This document shows, piece after piece, positions 1 to 12,395 of a stretch of DNA of 64,000 nt. Position 1 is the first letter of the stretch, and every line of letters starts with the position of its first letter. Under the pieces are notes generated by a model. It was not told where the DNA came from, searched no databases, and was given only the letters and a program-made list of their open reading frames with translations. The position numbers and the translations under genes were made by a program. Source of the stretch: Lutjanus erythropterus (lineage: Eukaryota > Chordata > Actinopteri > Lutjaniformes > Lutjanidae); contig CM034608.1 in the NCBI GenBank assembly GCA_020091685.1, forward strand, positions 7,599,751-7,663,750, in the 5' to 3' direction.

Positions 1-254
1 ATTATTTGGTTAAAAAAGGCTGTATGTATTAGTAAGTATTAAGTATTAGGTACTTACAGAGTTTTAAGTATTACGCACAGGGTGCAAGGTAGATTTATTT
101 ATCATTATGGTACACAGGGTTGTACAGCGAGATTAAGTTGTAATTCCAATTTGGCAACCCTAAAACCATAATTACATTTATATACAGTAGATTGGTTTGA
201 TAAATAAAAATAAAAGCCTGAATAAAAATCCTTGATACCTGTCCCCACTGGTGA

Positions 255-450
255 TATGTCAGTGGATAGTTTTGAATCTCTTTCCAGACGGCAGCGCGGT
301 GAAGAGGCTGTGTCCTCCCGATATCACTGATGCTCCTGATGTCCTCCTGTCCTGGTTTGTGCACATCCCATGCCAGTTTGTGATGTTTAAAGTCGGGATG
401 CTTTCTACTGTTCCTCTGTAGAAGAAGTTGACAAGAACTTTGCACGGAAT
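255..450 (-). mobile_element. LINE fragment, C-terminal end of a reverse-transcriptase ORF
   Basis: Read on the minus strand, this stretch encodes a segment with FYRGTVESI near its start and LPSGKRF near its end. These resemble the end of reverse-transcriptase ORFs in fish non-LTR retrotransposons, where an F-[YF]-x-G-x-[IV]-E-S-[IV] block is followed some tens of residues later by L-P-S-G-[KR]-R-[FY]. The spacing is shorter than usual and the frame is not open upstream, so this is a decayed fragment. The clade (L2, Rex or similar) cannot be fixed from this length. Confidence 0.5.
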
Positions 451-654
451 TTTGGAAAAAACAGACATTAAGCCCTGACGCGCCAGCCTGACCTGCCAGA
501 TGTCATTTACACCATACTTACAGCCTAAATCTTCAGTGTAGATCCTTAGCTTGTGTGTGTGCACACAATTTGAACTGGGTGTGTGTGATGTGATGATGTG
601 TGTGCATAAGTGGACTGAAGTGAACTCCATGAAGCATTTTTCATTAAACCAAAG

Positions 655-805
655 AAAAGCAGCAAAGATTTATATTTAAGAAGCTGGAATGAGTGAATGT
701 TTGGCATTGTGTCTTGATTGACTGATATTTTAAAGGATTAATCAACTCTCAAAATTGTTGATTATTATCTTAGTAGCAACTAATCAGTTAATCAACTCAT
801 CATTT
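655..805 (+). repeat. ATTAATC-rich interspersed repeat fragment (copy 1 of 3)
   Basis: Contains a fish-repeat-like block with a 'tatttaagaagctggaat' motif followed by 'gattaatcaactctcaaaat' and terminal ATTAATC/GATTAATC motifs. The same arrangement occurs more completely at 24590-24890 and, in the opposite orientation, at 25570-25888. It looks like the end of a non-autonomous DNA element. The family is recalled, not searched. Confidence 0.45.
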
Positions 806-1349
806 TTCCCCTGGAACATTCGTGTGCCAACAGCACATCCCTTAGGTCCCGTCTTAATATCCAGCCTCACAAACTCACTTTTAACCCGACAGCATTCATC
901 AGTGTGTTCACTCCGTATTTGTAGACTTAAAAAATGCAGCTGTTGTCTGGATGATAAAAATTTGTTGACAGGTCTATTTGCAGGCTTCCACACCAGATTT
1001 AGCTTTGTTGGCATCTCTCTAACATAGTCACAGTGATAACAGCTGTACATTTTTTGTGTCTGCCCTGACATTTTAAGAAAGCCGGTATAAATCTTTCTTT
1101 ATGTTCACATTAAAATGATAAATGGAAACAGAATAGCAAAACTGGACCTTTTTGCTGTTATGTTACAAATCTTATGGAGTGACTTCCTAAACTATGATGG
1201 AAGGATGAGATTGAGAGCTGAAAATACTGCAAAGAAAGGCAGACGCAAGAACTGCAAGGTAGTTACAGTGTTAATGTACTGATCTGTTAATCACCACATT
1301 TTTAGTCTTTTCCTGCACAAAAACTGTCACATTGTCGCATTTGTATTTT

Positions 1350-1368
1350 GTGTGTGTGTGTGTGTGTG
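1350..1368. repeat. (TG)n microsatellite
   Basis: An uninterrupted alternating G/T run of 19 bases ending in 'gtgcag'. It is ordinary for fish intronic DNA. Confidence 0.9.
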
Positions 1369-2454
1369 CAGGTGGTCTGGGACATTTATTCAAATTAAAG
1401 AGTGAAGCAGAGAGTGAGAGATGGATTGGGGAATGGGAGGATTAGCAGAGATGGCTTGGGCAAGGCATTGTGGATGTTTTCCTCTGGCTAATCCCTGTGA
1501 TTGATGACTTGGCTCCATTAAGTCACTGTGTTGGCGGCCTTGTCAATTACTCATTAATCCTTCTAAGTGTTTACTTCATTTGGGACCTAAACCTGCTTCT
1601 CTGTTTCCAGCTATGCATGTGCTTATTGACACACGTGGCAAAACCGTATACACAAAAACACATGGGACACCTCTAAGTCAGCGGAGAGTTTCTGCTCTCT
1701 TGAAATGAAACTTCAACTTCATGGTTGTTATGGTCAGTTTTGGTCCATAATGACTATCGGTGATTCACTCAGTCCATCTGTTGTAGAGTTTTAAGAAACA
1801 CAGACAGTGGCAGGAACAACATTGATCGGGGTGAGGAGCATAAGCCTCTGAGAGCTGTTCAGAAACACTTCAGTGTAACAGAGATAATCAAAACTTGTCT
1901 GCGAGTCTAAGTGAAGGCAGAGCTGCCGACGCTCACGCACTGAGCGTGAGATTCACTCCGCACATGCTTTTTCTTCCACTTTCTGTGCTTCGTCTGACGG
2001 TTTGAGGCTCAGAGAATAACAAGTTTAAGGGCAGCACTTTTCGCAGACTGTCTGCAAACACACCTGTCATCTGTTCAAACCAAAAGCATGCAACAACAAA
2101 CATGTTCCGCTGGAGCAGCCAATCACATTGATTTTGGCTCTCTACGTTGGAATTGCTTTCAACAATGGTTCAGTATTGAGCTGGGAAGCACCTCCATGAC
2201 TGTGCAACTTATTATCTCTCTGGGGCGAGCATTGTCATTTTGCACATTTAAAAATGAATGCCAGAGTCATTAACAGTGCGTCATTATTATTTATCAGGCA
2301 CTGATTTGTTTATTACCTGATAAAACAAACTTTTTCTGTATCACTTTTTACATTTAAAACGTTTAATAAGAGGACAAACCCCTTGGGATGTGCCATATTG
2401 TTTTCAAGGGGATCCTCAAGCACAAAACATGGAAATTAACAAAATTTACCAAGT

Positions 2455-2481
2455 AAGTAAATAAATAAATACATAAATAAC
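2455..2481. repeat. (AAAT)n-like simple repeat
   Basis: Tandem AAGT/AAAT/ACAT tetranucleotides, degenerate and short. Confidence 0.8.
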
Positions 2482-3589
2482 AGAAATAATAAGTTACATA
2501 TCCCATCATCCCAAAACATGCCTACTACATCTGTTATAAGTGTCATCTGAGTAAGAAGGTTTATCAAGAAGAAGATTATGATCAATCAAATCAGAAGCCT
2601 TGGTTAAATCAAAAAAATTGCACCCATAGATTGGCCTTTATCAAAGGATAAAAATACTTGTCTTGACTGGGATCTTCTGCTAAATTTGGTGTCATATTTG
2701 ACTAACAGAACTCAGGGGATCGCTGATTTAATAAATCAGGAGTAAAAATGTTTAAACTACAAGTTAAGGCAGCGTGTTAGCTGGAAAACATCACGTTTAT
2801 TCACTCTACATGGAGCTAAAATTATTACCGAATTATGTTAAATGGTCTCCTAATGAGTCAGTGTTCATAAGAAATTATAATTTATCTCTGTCTATATGTT
2901 TACTGTGAGCTTGGCTCCGGTAAATTTAACAATATGATAAGACAGCAAGGCAATGGGCCCTGAGTCTACAGAGAACTTTATACTAACATTACATTTAGTT
3001 CTAAAAGTAGTAGTAAGTCCATCTCCGTCTGTCATGTTTTAGACAATATAAAATTCTCTGGAAGAAGTAATAAATTGTGTCTGATGTGCTCTTTTTGCAA
3101 AATAAGTTGCTGAATCTGTCTTTTGAGACTGCCCTTTCTCTCAGAAATGCTCAGATAAGACGTCAACTGCTTATTTAGCTCCTGATGTATCTTGTAACAC
3201 ATGAAAAACACCACATAGACATGTTAACAAGGTTAAAAATGTGATTTGGGGTCATGAGGGGGTCCTTAACACGCTCAATCAACTTACATAATTTACATTT
3301 ACCTTGACAGACACTGGGGGACGTTGTGTTTTCAGGTGTCTTTTCAAAGTGGCTGTGATTTTTCCACACGTCTTTAATCCACAAAGTGCTCCATCTTAAT
3401 TGGTAATGATAGATTTCACACTCTTCATGTCCAGAGACAGGTCATATTTCATCTTTCTTTGCTTTTCTTTTGACCTGAAAGGCCGCTGGTGAAGATGAGG
3501 CATGCACTTTGCGTGATTTATTACTGCATTGAGACGGCTGACTACTGTGATCTAATTAGGTTGTCAACCCTAACAGAGGCAACTATTTA

Positions 3590-3745
3590 GTCTCATTTTT
3601 ACTCGTCAAGGCATAATTTCTTCGTCATTTTTCTTCTGAATAATCTTTTAATTTTCATTGTCGTCACAATTTTGGCATGAACATAGAAGGATGTCAAGGA
3701 ATACTTGTTGTCAAAATTTTCGTTAACAAAATTAACACTGGCCTC
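3590..3745. repeat. Possible interspersed repeat end
   Basis: Contains 'ttttggcatgaacatagaa' and then 'gtcaaaattttcgttaacaa', a pattern I associate with a dispersed teleost DNA element in which TTTTCGTTAACAAAATT-type sequence forms the inverted terminus. Only one end is visible, so the assignment is tentative. Confidence 0.3.
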
Positions 3746-5104
3746 ACTACCAGGTGAGCTACCAGGTGAGCTAGCAGGGCACTCCTGAATTGCAGTGGTT
3801 TTTTTTATACATAATCCTGCAATTCTGGAGTACACAAATAAACTGGAATAGTTGATATAAACTTTAATAAAGTCATCTTTGTCACTTAATCCTTTGCAGT
3901 TTGCCCTGCCCGACCCAAAATTATCAGCAGACATTTGGTATTTTCTCTGCTGATGTTCTGCCGTGCTGCACTCCAGACACCTTTATTTCTTGCTTGTTCT
4001 GGTTGCTTGTTTTTCCATATAATTTTAATTTGGTTTCTTTGATTGAAAATTGCAGGACTGAGCACAAAAGGTCTCCAACTCCCAAACTGTTCACCCAAAT
4101 TGTATGCATACACCCCTGGCTAAAATGTCACCACTTCGATTTGTGCATCTAATTGCAATGTTTATCTTGCTTGTTGAGGTCAGTAAAGGACATAAAGCAA
4201 CAATAAAACTCACAGTAACTGTTTTATTCCTGGAGCCCAGACAATAAAAACATATTGTTGTTGTCATATATTCTGACTTGTGTGCTGTGAAACTGGCACA
4301 CTGTGGCTCTACCTGTCAGAGTGACACATGCAAACTCAACTGATGTGAAAACAAGCGTGTGTGATTCCTACGTTTATTCTTTGCTCTCGCTCAGTCTCAG
4401 GGAAGCACTTCATCGTTGGTCTCACAGGCACGCCCGCTGCCGGTTCGCCTTCCCCCCCGAAGGCACAAACACATGCAACTGATAGATGGATCGGACTTTG
4501 AAAATTGTGCCAACGCTGCACAGCATCGATGGCTATGATCCATTCACACCGCTGACAGATCCGCTCGCCTCCCAGCCGCACTCGGATTTCCAACAAGCCA
4601 TCAAACAAACACGTTCTAGTTTTGTTTCAGCTCGTTTGTTCTCTAGAGCGCAGCAGGCCTGTCGTCAATGCTGGCTGCTGTAATTGGACAAACACACGGT
4701 CAACCCACAATGCAGCAGTGTCAACAAAGAGTAATGAGTCTTTTTAATCTTCTGACCCTTTTAAACTAATATAAGTTTTAAAAAAAATGCTTGCCTTTTT
4801 GTTTTGTACTTTGTATTAATGGTGAGATGATATCACAAGATCTTTCTCCTGGGTTTGTTTCCACAAAAATAGAAATGGAGCCAAAGTGACTTTACTGTTC
4901 GACATCACTGTTATTGGAGCCAAAATATCCCACTTTGGCAACGGGAGGCAAAAGGCAAGCCCCAAAACTGAGTGCAATGAACTGTAAATCAAAAGCATCA
5001 CATTTATTACACATTATTTTGCCTGTGAGTGCTAGCCCAAGTGGCCGAACTTGCACCAGTGCCTCCATGATTGATACCTCCTGCACTGGTCTCTGCTGGT
5101 CTGC

Positions 5105-5251
5105 CTAGAAAAATGCAAATAGTATAAAAGTCCTCTGAAGTCAAAGTAAAGTCATGTCTTATCAGTGTTAGTCAAACATGTGTAAAGTCCTCAAATTTGT
5201 GACTTAAGTCTGACATAAGTTAAGTAATGTGACTCGAGTCTCCCACCTCTG
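5105..5251 (-). mobile_element. Possible hAT-like MITE end
   Basis: Read on the minus strand it starts with 'cagaggtgggagactcgagt' and continues with repeated ACTT/GACTT motifs. Elements that begin CAGAGGTGGG and carry strings of 'gactt' and 'caagtc' are common hAT-like MITEs in fish. No opposite end or target duplication was found. Confidence 0.35.
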
Positions 5252-8200
5252 GGTGTTAGTGTTTTTATTTATTGCATTCCTATGTGTTTGGTTTTATTGT
5301 TTAATGCATTATGCTTTTGCGATTATTGTATGTAAGGATTAAGCTTTATGATTGTTTACGGGTATGTCTGTTTTATACTTAATTTAAGGTGTTTGAGCTG
5401 TGTGAGTGAGTGGTTTACTATTTTTATCTTTTTCTGTCTTTATGTGAGCTCACCAAGGCAAATGCAAATCAACCATGTTAATATGTCAAAGAGTATTGAA
5501 TTTTGAATCTTATAAGACACAACATCATGTTAATGGAGCAGAAATTTTCAATATTGCCACCCACACATGTAGTAGGAGCACCTGCCCTGAGGTTATCTGA
5601 TACAGAGCATCTTTCCTCTCTTTTGAGATTAGTGTATTTTGTACATGTTCCCTGATATAGATACATTTAATAAACTAAACTAAAATGTGTTGTAAACTAT
5701 TCATGGAGAAAAATTTTTGGCAGCCGTTAATGGCCATTACACCTCAGTCACACATATGGATTAAAAGTTTAAATTGTAAAACAGCTTGCACGGAGTTAAA
5801 TTTAATTTAATTTAAGCAGTGATTTTTGCTCATTGTCACAATGTTAGGATATGAAGTTCATTTCCAGAGCCAAGCTTTCCCACTCATTGTTTTTCTTATT
5901 CAAGTCCCAGTAGCTTGTTAAAGTTATAAAGTAGAAAATTGGGAGGCTGCTGACCGTGACTATCAGCTTCTTCCCTATTAGTTCTTTTGGTTGTTGAGAA
6001 GTAGAAAACAACTGCGCTTCTATTTCACAGAGGAATCAAAACAAGCTGGATGAGTTGTCTCCAAATTGTCGCTCTCATGCGTCAGAGGATATTTACTGCA
6101 CATCAAGTGGAACCTTTCTCTTGTTGCGCTGCTGGGGGCCTTTTGAGTCTTTGAGTAGTGCTGGGCGACACCGGCGTATCTTCAAGGTTGAATTCACAAT
6201 GAATGGCATGAACGTCGCATCCCCTGTTTGTGAGTCTGTGTGTGTGAACAGGGCATTAGACAGGATGCGTCTTCCAGCACTTCTGCAATTGACTGCAGCA
6301 TTCAACCATGAATGCTGCTTGGGGTAAATCTGTTCTTATGAATATTGTGTGACTGTCTTTGGGTTTTGCCATCTTGAAGCATTCAGTCGAAGAATAAATT
6401 AATTCAGAAATGGGTCACTTTCCAAGTTTTTCAGATTCATTATTTATTATTTATTCATAAATTCCATTTAATTTGAATTAATTTTAATTGATTTTAGGAA
6501 AGATAATTAGTTTTAAGGTTATAGTAAAAGTTAAGATTGTTTGAACATACAGTGTCACCTTGTTTGTGGCCTTGTTTTGTGAGTGACTGGATTTAGGACA
6601 ATCTGGATGTTCTTCCTCTTTACTTAATAAAATATATGACATAAAAGTCTGCATCACAGCATTATTATCATTATTTTTCTAGCATTTGTGATGTACCCAA
6701 ACTACACATATTTTGAATATAGAATTCAGAAGAAGTTGTTCTTGTTGTAGTATTGTGGAAGTGGAATCATGACAGTAGCTTTTTCTGACAAATATCTGTG
6801 GTGTGTGTGTGTTTGTGTAAAACAGATCCCCTGTGCTTGACAGATCTTTTGTGACAGCAGCAAATAAACAGGGTGAAAGGCAATTTGCCCTGCTGCTTTT
6901 TGGTTCCTTGTACTGTGTGTGCCTGCATCTCTCTCACACATCTGATCTTTGTGCTTGCAGGGTGGTGTGTTTCTTGTTTGTTTGTGTGACTGTGTACTGA
7001 CATTGCACGCTTTGATGAACTTGTGTTCACCTGTGCATTATGTGTGTTCACGACACACACTTATTAAGCGTGTGCAATTAGCAAGAGCAATTAGCGCTGA
7101 GTGGATTCGACTCTGGAGCCAAATCATCTGCCAACTCCAAAGAAGAAATATTCACATTTGATGTGATTTTATTATGCTTGATTCGTACGCAGAATAAATC
7201 CAAGACCATTTTCTCCTATGGGAAACAATGAAGTAACTTTAACCTTAATAAACGCCTGGTGTCCTCTTTTATTTCACTCTCATAAATCCACCTGTCTAAA
7301 ATCTCATCTGAACCCTCATGAATACAGAGACTTTGTGCTCATGTGCTGAGCACAAAGTTAGCATAAAGGGGTGTTAACTCCATTTGGGGCATATAATGAC
7401 TACTTTCTTTTGAGCAAATTCCTCCTCAGTAAATTCGTAGCCCAGGCCTGGAATTTCATCGTTGTACGAGCAAGGCCACTTGGCCTTCGGTGTAGTCAAT
7501 TTTTTGAGGGCACAAAGGCCAAATGCCAGGGCAGCAAGGCCATCAAATACACAATCATTTTAAGTCCAGAAAGAATGAATTTTAGGAAGTTGCCAATTAT
7601 CTTGAGAAAGTTTGTCATTATAAAGACTCAGAGGATCTTCTTTTTTCCATCATATTGGCAGAAATGGTCTGCCATAGGGAGAGACGACGTATGAACAGCA
7701 CTGCAATGAAACGAAAGCATTTCACAGAGGAGAAAAGCCTATGTAATGCAGATCTAGCTGTTTGCTACTGTTAACAGTGACTCTAGCCTGCAGTGTGAAT
7801 CACAAAATTCAAGAGTAACATCCTGCTTCATGATCAAAGAAAGTTAATATCAAGTCGATGCTTCTGTCCATATTTGCACGCTTTCTTTCTCATGATCGTC
7901 CACATGAGCACTTTCTCTTTCTCTTTAGCCTGGTTTTCCAGCAGTTCACACCAGTGACCCACCGCTGGTTATGTGTGCAGCGTTTCACTTGATGTTACAC
8001 AGTAAGAATCTCAATAAAATACACTGGTGTCTAAAAACCATACTGACAGGAAAAAGGCAGAGGTGAAAATGGCAAAATAAGCTGAGGCAGTGTGGGCGGG
8101 GCATCAAGGCCATTGTGGCGGCAGAGCATAAAATTATCAGGGACATTAAGCCAAACTGAGGGGGCGTAGCAGCCAGGACTGTGAAATCCCTGCCCTGCTA

Positions 8201-9632
8201 TAGCCAGTTTGCTTATTGTGGTAAAAATGTGAAAGATATGCATGTGTATGCTAGTGTCCAATCATCTTCATTGTTTGAAAAGAAACTCCTGTGTTTTTGT
8301 TCTAAAATTGAAACTATGTAACTTGTTTACAAAATTTACAGGAGTTGGTTTATTCTTGTTTCTGGGTTCTACTTAGTTAAAGGTAACTCATTTATTAAGT
8401 TAACTGTCCATTTGTACATTTACTCATTTAATCTTTTTTACTTTGATTGGAGATGGTCATAAATATGATAAATAAGCTTCTTACAGGCTTCGTCAGTGAA
8501 TCAGTGTTTGCTTTAATTCTATAAATATGCAAGTATTTTTATTTTCATGGCTTATATCCCCAGTGAAGGTGCACCATCTGGTCTTTATACACCACCTGGT
8601 CCTTTACACTGGCAGAAAGGATAAGCTACCTTCATACAACTGATCTGATGACATTGGGAATACATAGTCTATTATTATTTACTCATTTGAATTCATATAC
8701 GGACTTTCAAACACTTCCATGCACCTTTCAGTGCTCAGCATTGACTTTTAAAACAATTGCCAGGCTGGAAACCAGGCATCAGCTCTTGGTTGCTGAGTCA
8801 CCTTATTTAAGATACTTTTCAGTTATACATCAGGTTAAATGTGAAAACAATGTTTAAAAACTTTATTACAATCACCAGACCAAATTCTTTGTACTTTGTT
8901 TTATCTGATACTTTACAGAATTTGAATAGTAAGTGTTATCAGTTAACATGTCTGCTCTCAATTCCTGGTATTCATAATATCAGTAGAGGCAGTGGCAGTA
9001 GCTGTCTTTTGTTCTTCACAGATCAGTCATCATTTGTACTCTGTGTGATTATATGATCACGATAAAATTGGCCTTCACCTTTACCTTAAAATGTTGCTGT
9101 TTTTTTTTATCTTTGTGCTGATTCTCACCACAGATCCGTAAGCCCTCCAGCACTCAAGTCTTGTATTGGTGGGTTCCTCAGGTGACACTCACATCAACTT
9201 GTTCATCATCTCTACTTTGACCTTTAAGTTTTAGTCATTTGTGGTGATGATGGGTTTGTCAAACTTTTAATGCCACTTGTCTCCAAATGCCTAGAGACAA
9301 TGCCTCTATGCCTGTGCACACAAGAGTAAACACACCACATGCAGCATTGTCTGGTTCTAGTTCCAACTGTAACAGCAATATTTAAAAATCACTACTGCAA
9401 CAAATATTAAAACGATATTTACTTTGGGGTGCATATTCTGCTGTTTGCTGTCCCTATTTTATGTATTTTTTATAAAGAAAGGGCCACGTATTGGTTGCCA
9501 GTTTCTCGAAATGGTTGCCAAAGTCAATCTGGCAGCTGTTACTGTTGAGCCCTGTATTTTTTCAGAACATCTCCTTCCAGCACCCATTTTAATATTAAAA
9601 TTGTGTAATCACAACACATTCATCATCTAATG

Positions 9633-10301
9633 CAAGGGTCTCAAACTGCCTCCCTCTGGCCTGTGACATGATGTGAAAAAATATAATCTGGTCCGCAAAA
9701 TTTGTTAATTTATTTTTTCTTCGTACCAATTTAAAGTACCCTTCAGTTTAATACAATTGAAATAAAAACAGCATTTTAGTAAAAACAAACAAGCAAAAAA
9801 AACAAACAAACAAAAAAAACAAAAAACAAACCCTATTCTATGTATGTATGTATTTCTGGCTGCATGATGAAATTGGCTGATGTTCTATGTCCATAATAGA
9901 ATAGCATGTTAAACAATACTTCTTTGTCAGCAAACACAGTGGCAGAGTGGATTAGCAAGTTATCAAGTGACATTTTTGATTAGTTATGTAAATTCACCGC
10001 ATACTCTCTGGCATTTGACAAAATCATGGAAAAAATAAAACTGCAGTACTTAGCTAAGTATTTAGAGTTATTTATAACCCATTACAAAATGTCAAGAGTT
10101 GCACTGACTTTGTGTCCAATGAACAGCTAACTAAACAGTAGATTGCATTTTTTATGCATATGTGTGGTGAAAATATGTTAGTAATGGAACAAAAAAGTAA
10201 ATTTAAGAAAACACTGTGCTTTCTTGCAGTACTCTTACAGTCCCCATGTGAGATGACAATACCAGCAGTCGCCCCAGGCCAGTTTAAGTTTGAGACCCCT
10301 G
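9633..10301. mobile_element. Non-autonomous hAT-type transposon with both ends and 8-bp target duplication
   Basis: The left end reads CAAGGGTCTCAAACT (9633-9647). The right end, reverse-complemented from 10287-10301, reads CAGGGGTCTCAAACT, so the 15-bp inverted repeats differ at one base. The flanking 8 bp are identical: ATCTAATG at 9625-9632 and at 10302-10309. An 8-bp duplication and CAG-type termini are the signature of the hAT superfamily. The 669-bp interior has no transposase ORF, so it is a MITE mobilised in trans. The interior holds an A/C-rich simple stretch near 9774-9834. Confidence 0.85.
9774..9834. repeat. A-rich (CAAA)n-like simple sequence
   Basis: A run of AAAC/CAAA units and poly-A inside the hAT-type element. 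Confidence 0.8.
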
Positions 10302-11439
10302 ATCTAATGATTCTTACTCCAATTGAAAAGGGTTTGCACTACCATTGCAATTAATACAGACACTTTACACAACTAGGGTTTATGGTTTAATGTCTCTCAA
10401 GTCATCTCTTACTCTGTAATTTTCCTGACACCACATCCCTTTAAACCTCCTACAGTATATGACCGAGCATTTCTAAGTGATGAAATTGGATGGCCTCTGC
10501 AGCCAGGCTTTGTGCAGTCAGCTTTTGTGTATAAAATGGATTGCTTGGACCCTCATGAGAGCGTATTGTTTTTTCTGTGGCATCGTCTGAAAGCAGTTTA
10601 CCTGCCGTTGCCTTTTCCCATTACGCTCTGCTATATATTCCATTATTGTCCCAGTGTTGTTTGTTGTGCTTGCAAGCAGTGCAGAGCTGCATCGGCGCAG
10701 CGTCACAATCAGCACTTCCCTCCGGGGACGACGCATTAAGACTACTGTACCACATCTGTTTAGTCGATTACCACTGTTTCTTATTCACCGGATGGAGCAG
10801 GCAGTTAAACCCACCGCCCGCTCTCCATCACCTGCATTCCACTCCATTTTTCTTTTTGCCTTGTGTGTCATGTTAGTCAAACTCCCTGTTCTCCCTCTCC
10901 TCATTGCATCTAAACATTGCTCATTTTGCCTTCTTCCTCCATTTCCTCCAAATGCAGTTTAATTTCTCACAACACCGTGCGCCATGATGAAGCCTGTTTG
11001 GAGCCATAAATCACTGTGATGCTCTGTAGCTGGTTGGCAAAGTCTCTATAAGAGACAAGCCAATGTGCTTGGACCAAACAATCACCAAATTAAAACCCAC
11101 CCCAGTAATTAGAGTTAAATACCTGCTTGAGATTGTGAATGCTGTAGTGTATTCACAGCCTTTTGAATTCAGTGTTTAAGGCGTCTCCTGCAGTGATATC
11201 GTCATCCTCCCATAGAAATTTCTGTCCTCCTCTAAAACAACTAATCTCACCATAATTATAAGCTGTGTCCCAGTTCTTTAATAATTGTCTTCATGAAACT
11301 GTGAACTTGGAACACCACTACTGACTCAAATATTTAATACTTTCCTTTTTGTATTGTGAGTTTTTCTTTGAACTGGGCAATAAAACACTATAATACTTAT
11401 TCAGTAGCAAAAAGGAGATGACTCAATGGCTTTATATTT

Positions 11440-11690
11440 ATGGTGTGGTGGTTAGCACATTCACCTTACAGGTCTCAGGTTCAAATCCTGGTTTGGGACA
11501 TGGTCTGCCTGCATGGGTTTCTTCCAGGTGCTCCGGTTTCCTCCATCATCAGAAGCATGAAGGTAAGGTAAAGGCAGTTCTATCAGTACCCCTGACCAAG
11601 ATGCTGTCTTAGAACTGGAGTTGGTCCCTGGGTGCTGTCCAGTAGCTGTATAGCTGGCTAAATTCAAAGTAAAGGGGTTAAATTCAACTG
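11440..11690 (+). mobile_element. tRNA-like SINE or SINE-like repeat, decayed
   Basis: Begins 'tggtgtggtggttagcacat', shows a B-box-like 'ggttcaaatcc' near 11480, then a body with 'ctgcatgggtttcttccagg' and 'ctccggtttcctcc'. The head resembles an RNA polymerase III promoter. Related pieces in this window lie at 29488, 35410 and 39641. It is recognised as a common vertebrate repeat; the exact name is not certain. Confidence 0.6.
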
Positions 11691-12034
11691 TTTTCTTGGT
11701 CTAAAAATAGGTCATATACCCTCTAGACCCCACGGCACACGTTCTATATTTTACTATAGCGCCTGTGAGAGCCCTTCATTTTAAAATCATTCCCAGTGTC
11801 CTGACCTTTGTGTTTTTAATACTTTAAATTGTCATCAGTAACTGGGACCAGAAATGTACATCGTAAAATTGACATCTGTGATTTTTTTTTCCTGCTGGTA
11901 ATAAAGAGCAGGGCCTGCACAGCTCTCACTGTCAGACATGGGGCACTGTTTTCTGGGAGGAAGCGCAAGAAGAGTCTGTAGGGACGACTGATCGTGACAA
12001 CATATAAAACAACAAAGACACTGTGAAGTTTTTT

Positions 12035-12395
12035 TTTTTTGTTGGAAATCATTTTATATAATCACGACCAGTAAACAGCGGGACTTGGTTCTCTCTGCTG
12101 GGGATGGAGGCTGTGTTTTTGGGGGAAAGTGTGATGAAGATTCAGTGAGGAGGACAGAACAGGTTGTAACGTTTCAACATATAAATTCAGTGATTTTGTC
12201 ATATAAGCTGCCAAAAATTATATCTACTGTGATGTTACTGCTATTTGTAATTAGAACATAGCTGTGTTTGTAAGTGATGGTTCTCAGTGAACTGCAACAA
12301 CGTTCTAGAATTCTACTGGTTAAAAATTATCAGTAACTCAGAAATAATATCACCTGAAATAAGATATTTTCTCAGTTATATCACCCAGCCCTACT
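12035..12395 (-). mobile_element. Possible hAT-like element end
   Basis: On the minus strand the sequence begins 'tagggctgggtgatataact' and runs into AT-rich DNA. The TAGGGCTGGG-type start followed by GATAT is a familiar terminus of fish non-autonomous DNA elements. The other end is not recognisable, so the left boundary is a guess. Confidence 0.3.

Noticed and set aside
7440..7560. Repeated AAGGCC-type words ('gcaaggccacttggccttcg') as a possible gene fragment or regulatory palindrome
   Set aside because: It looks vaguely like a dispersed fish repeat, but I could not define ends, a period or a protein match.
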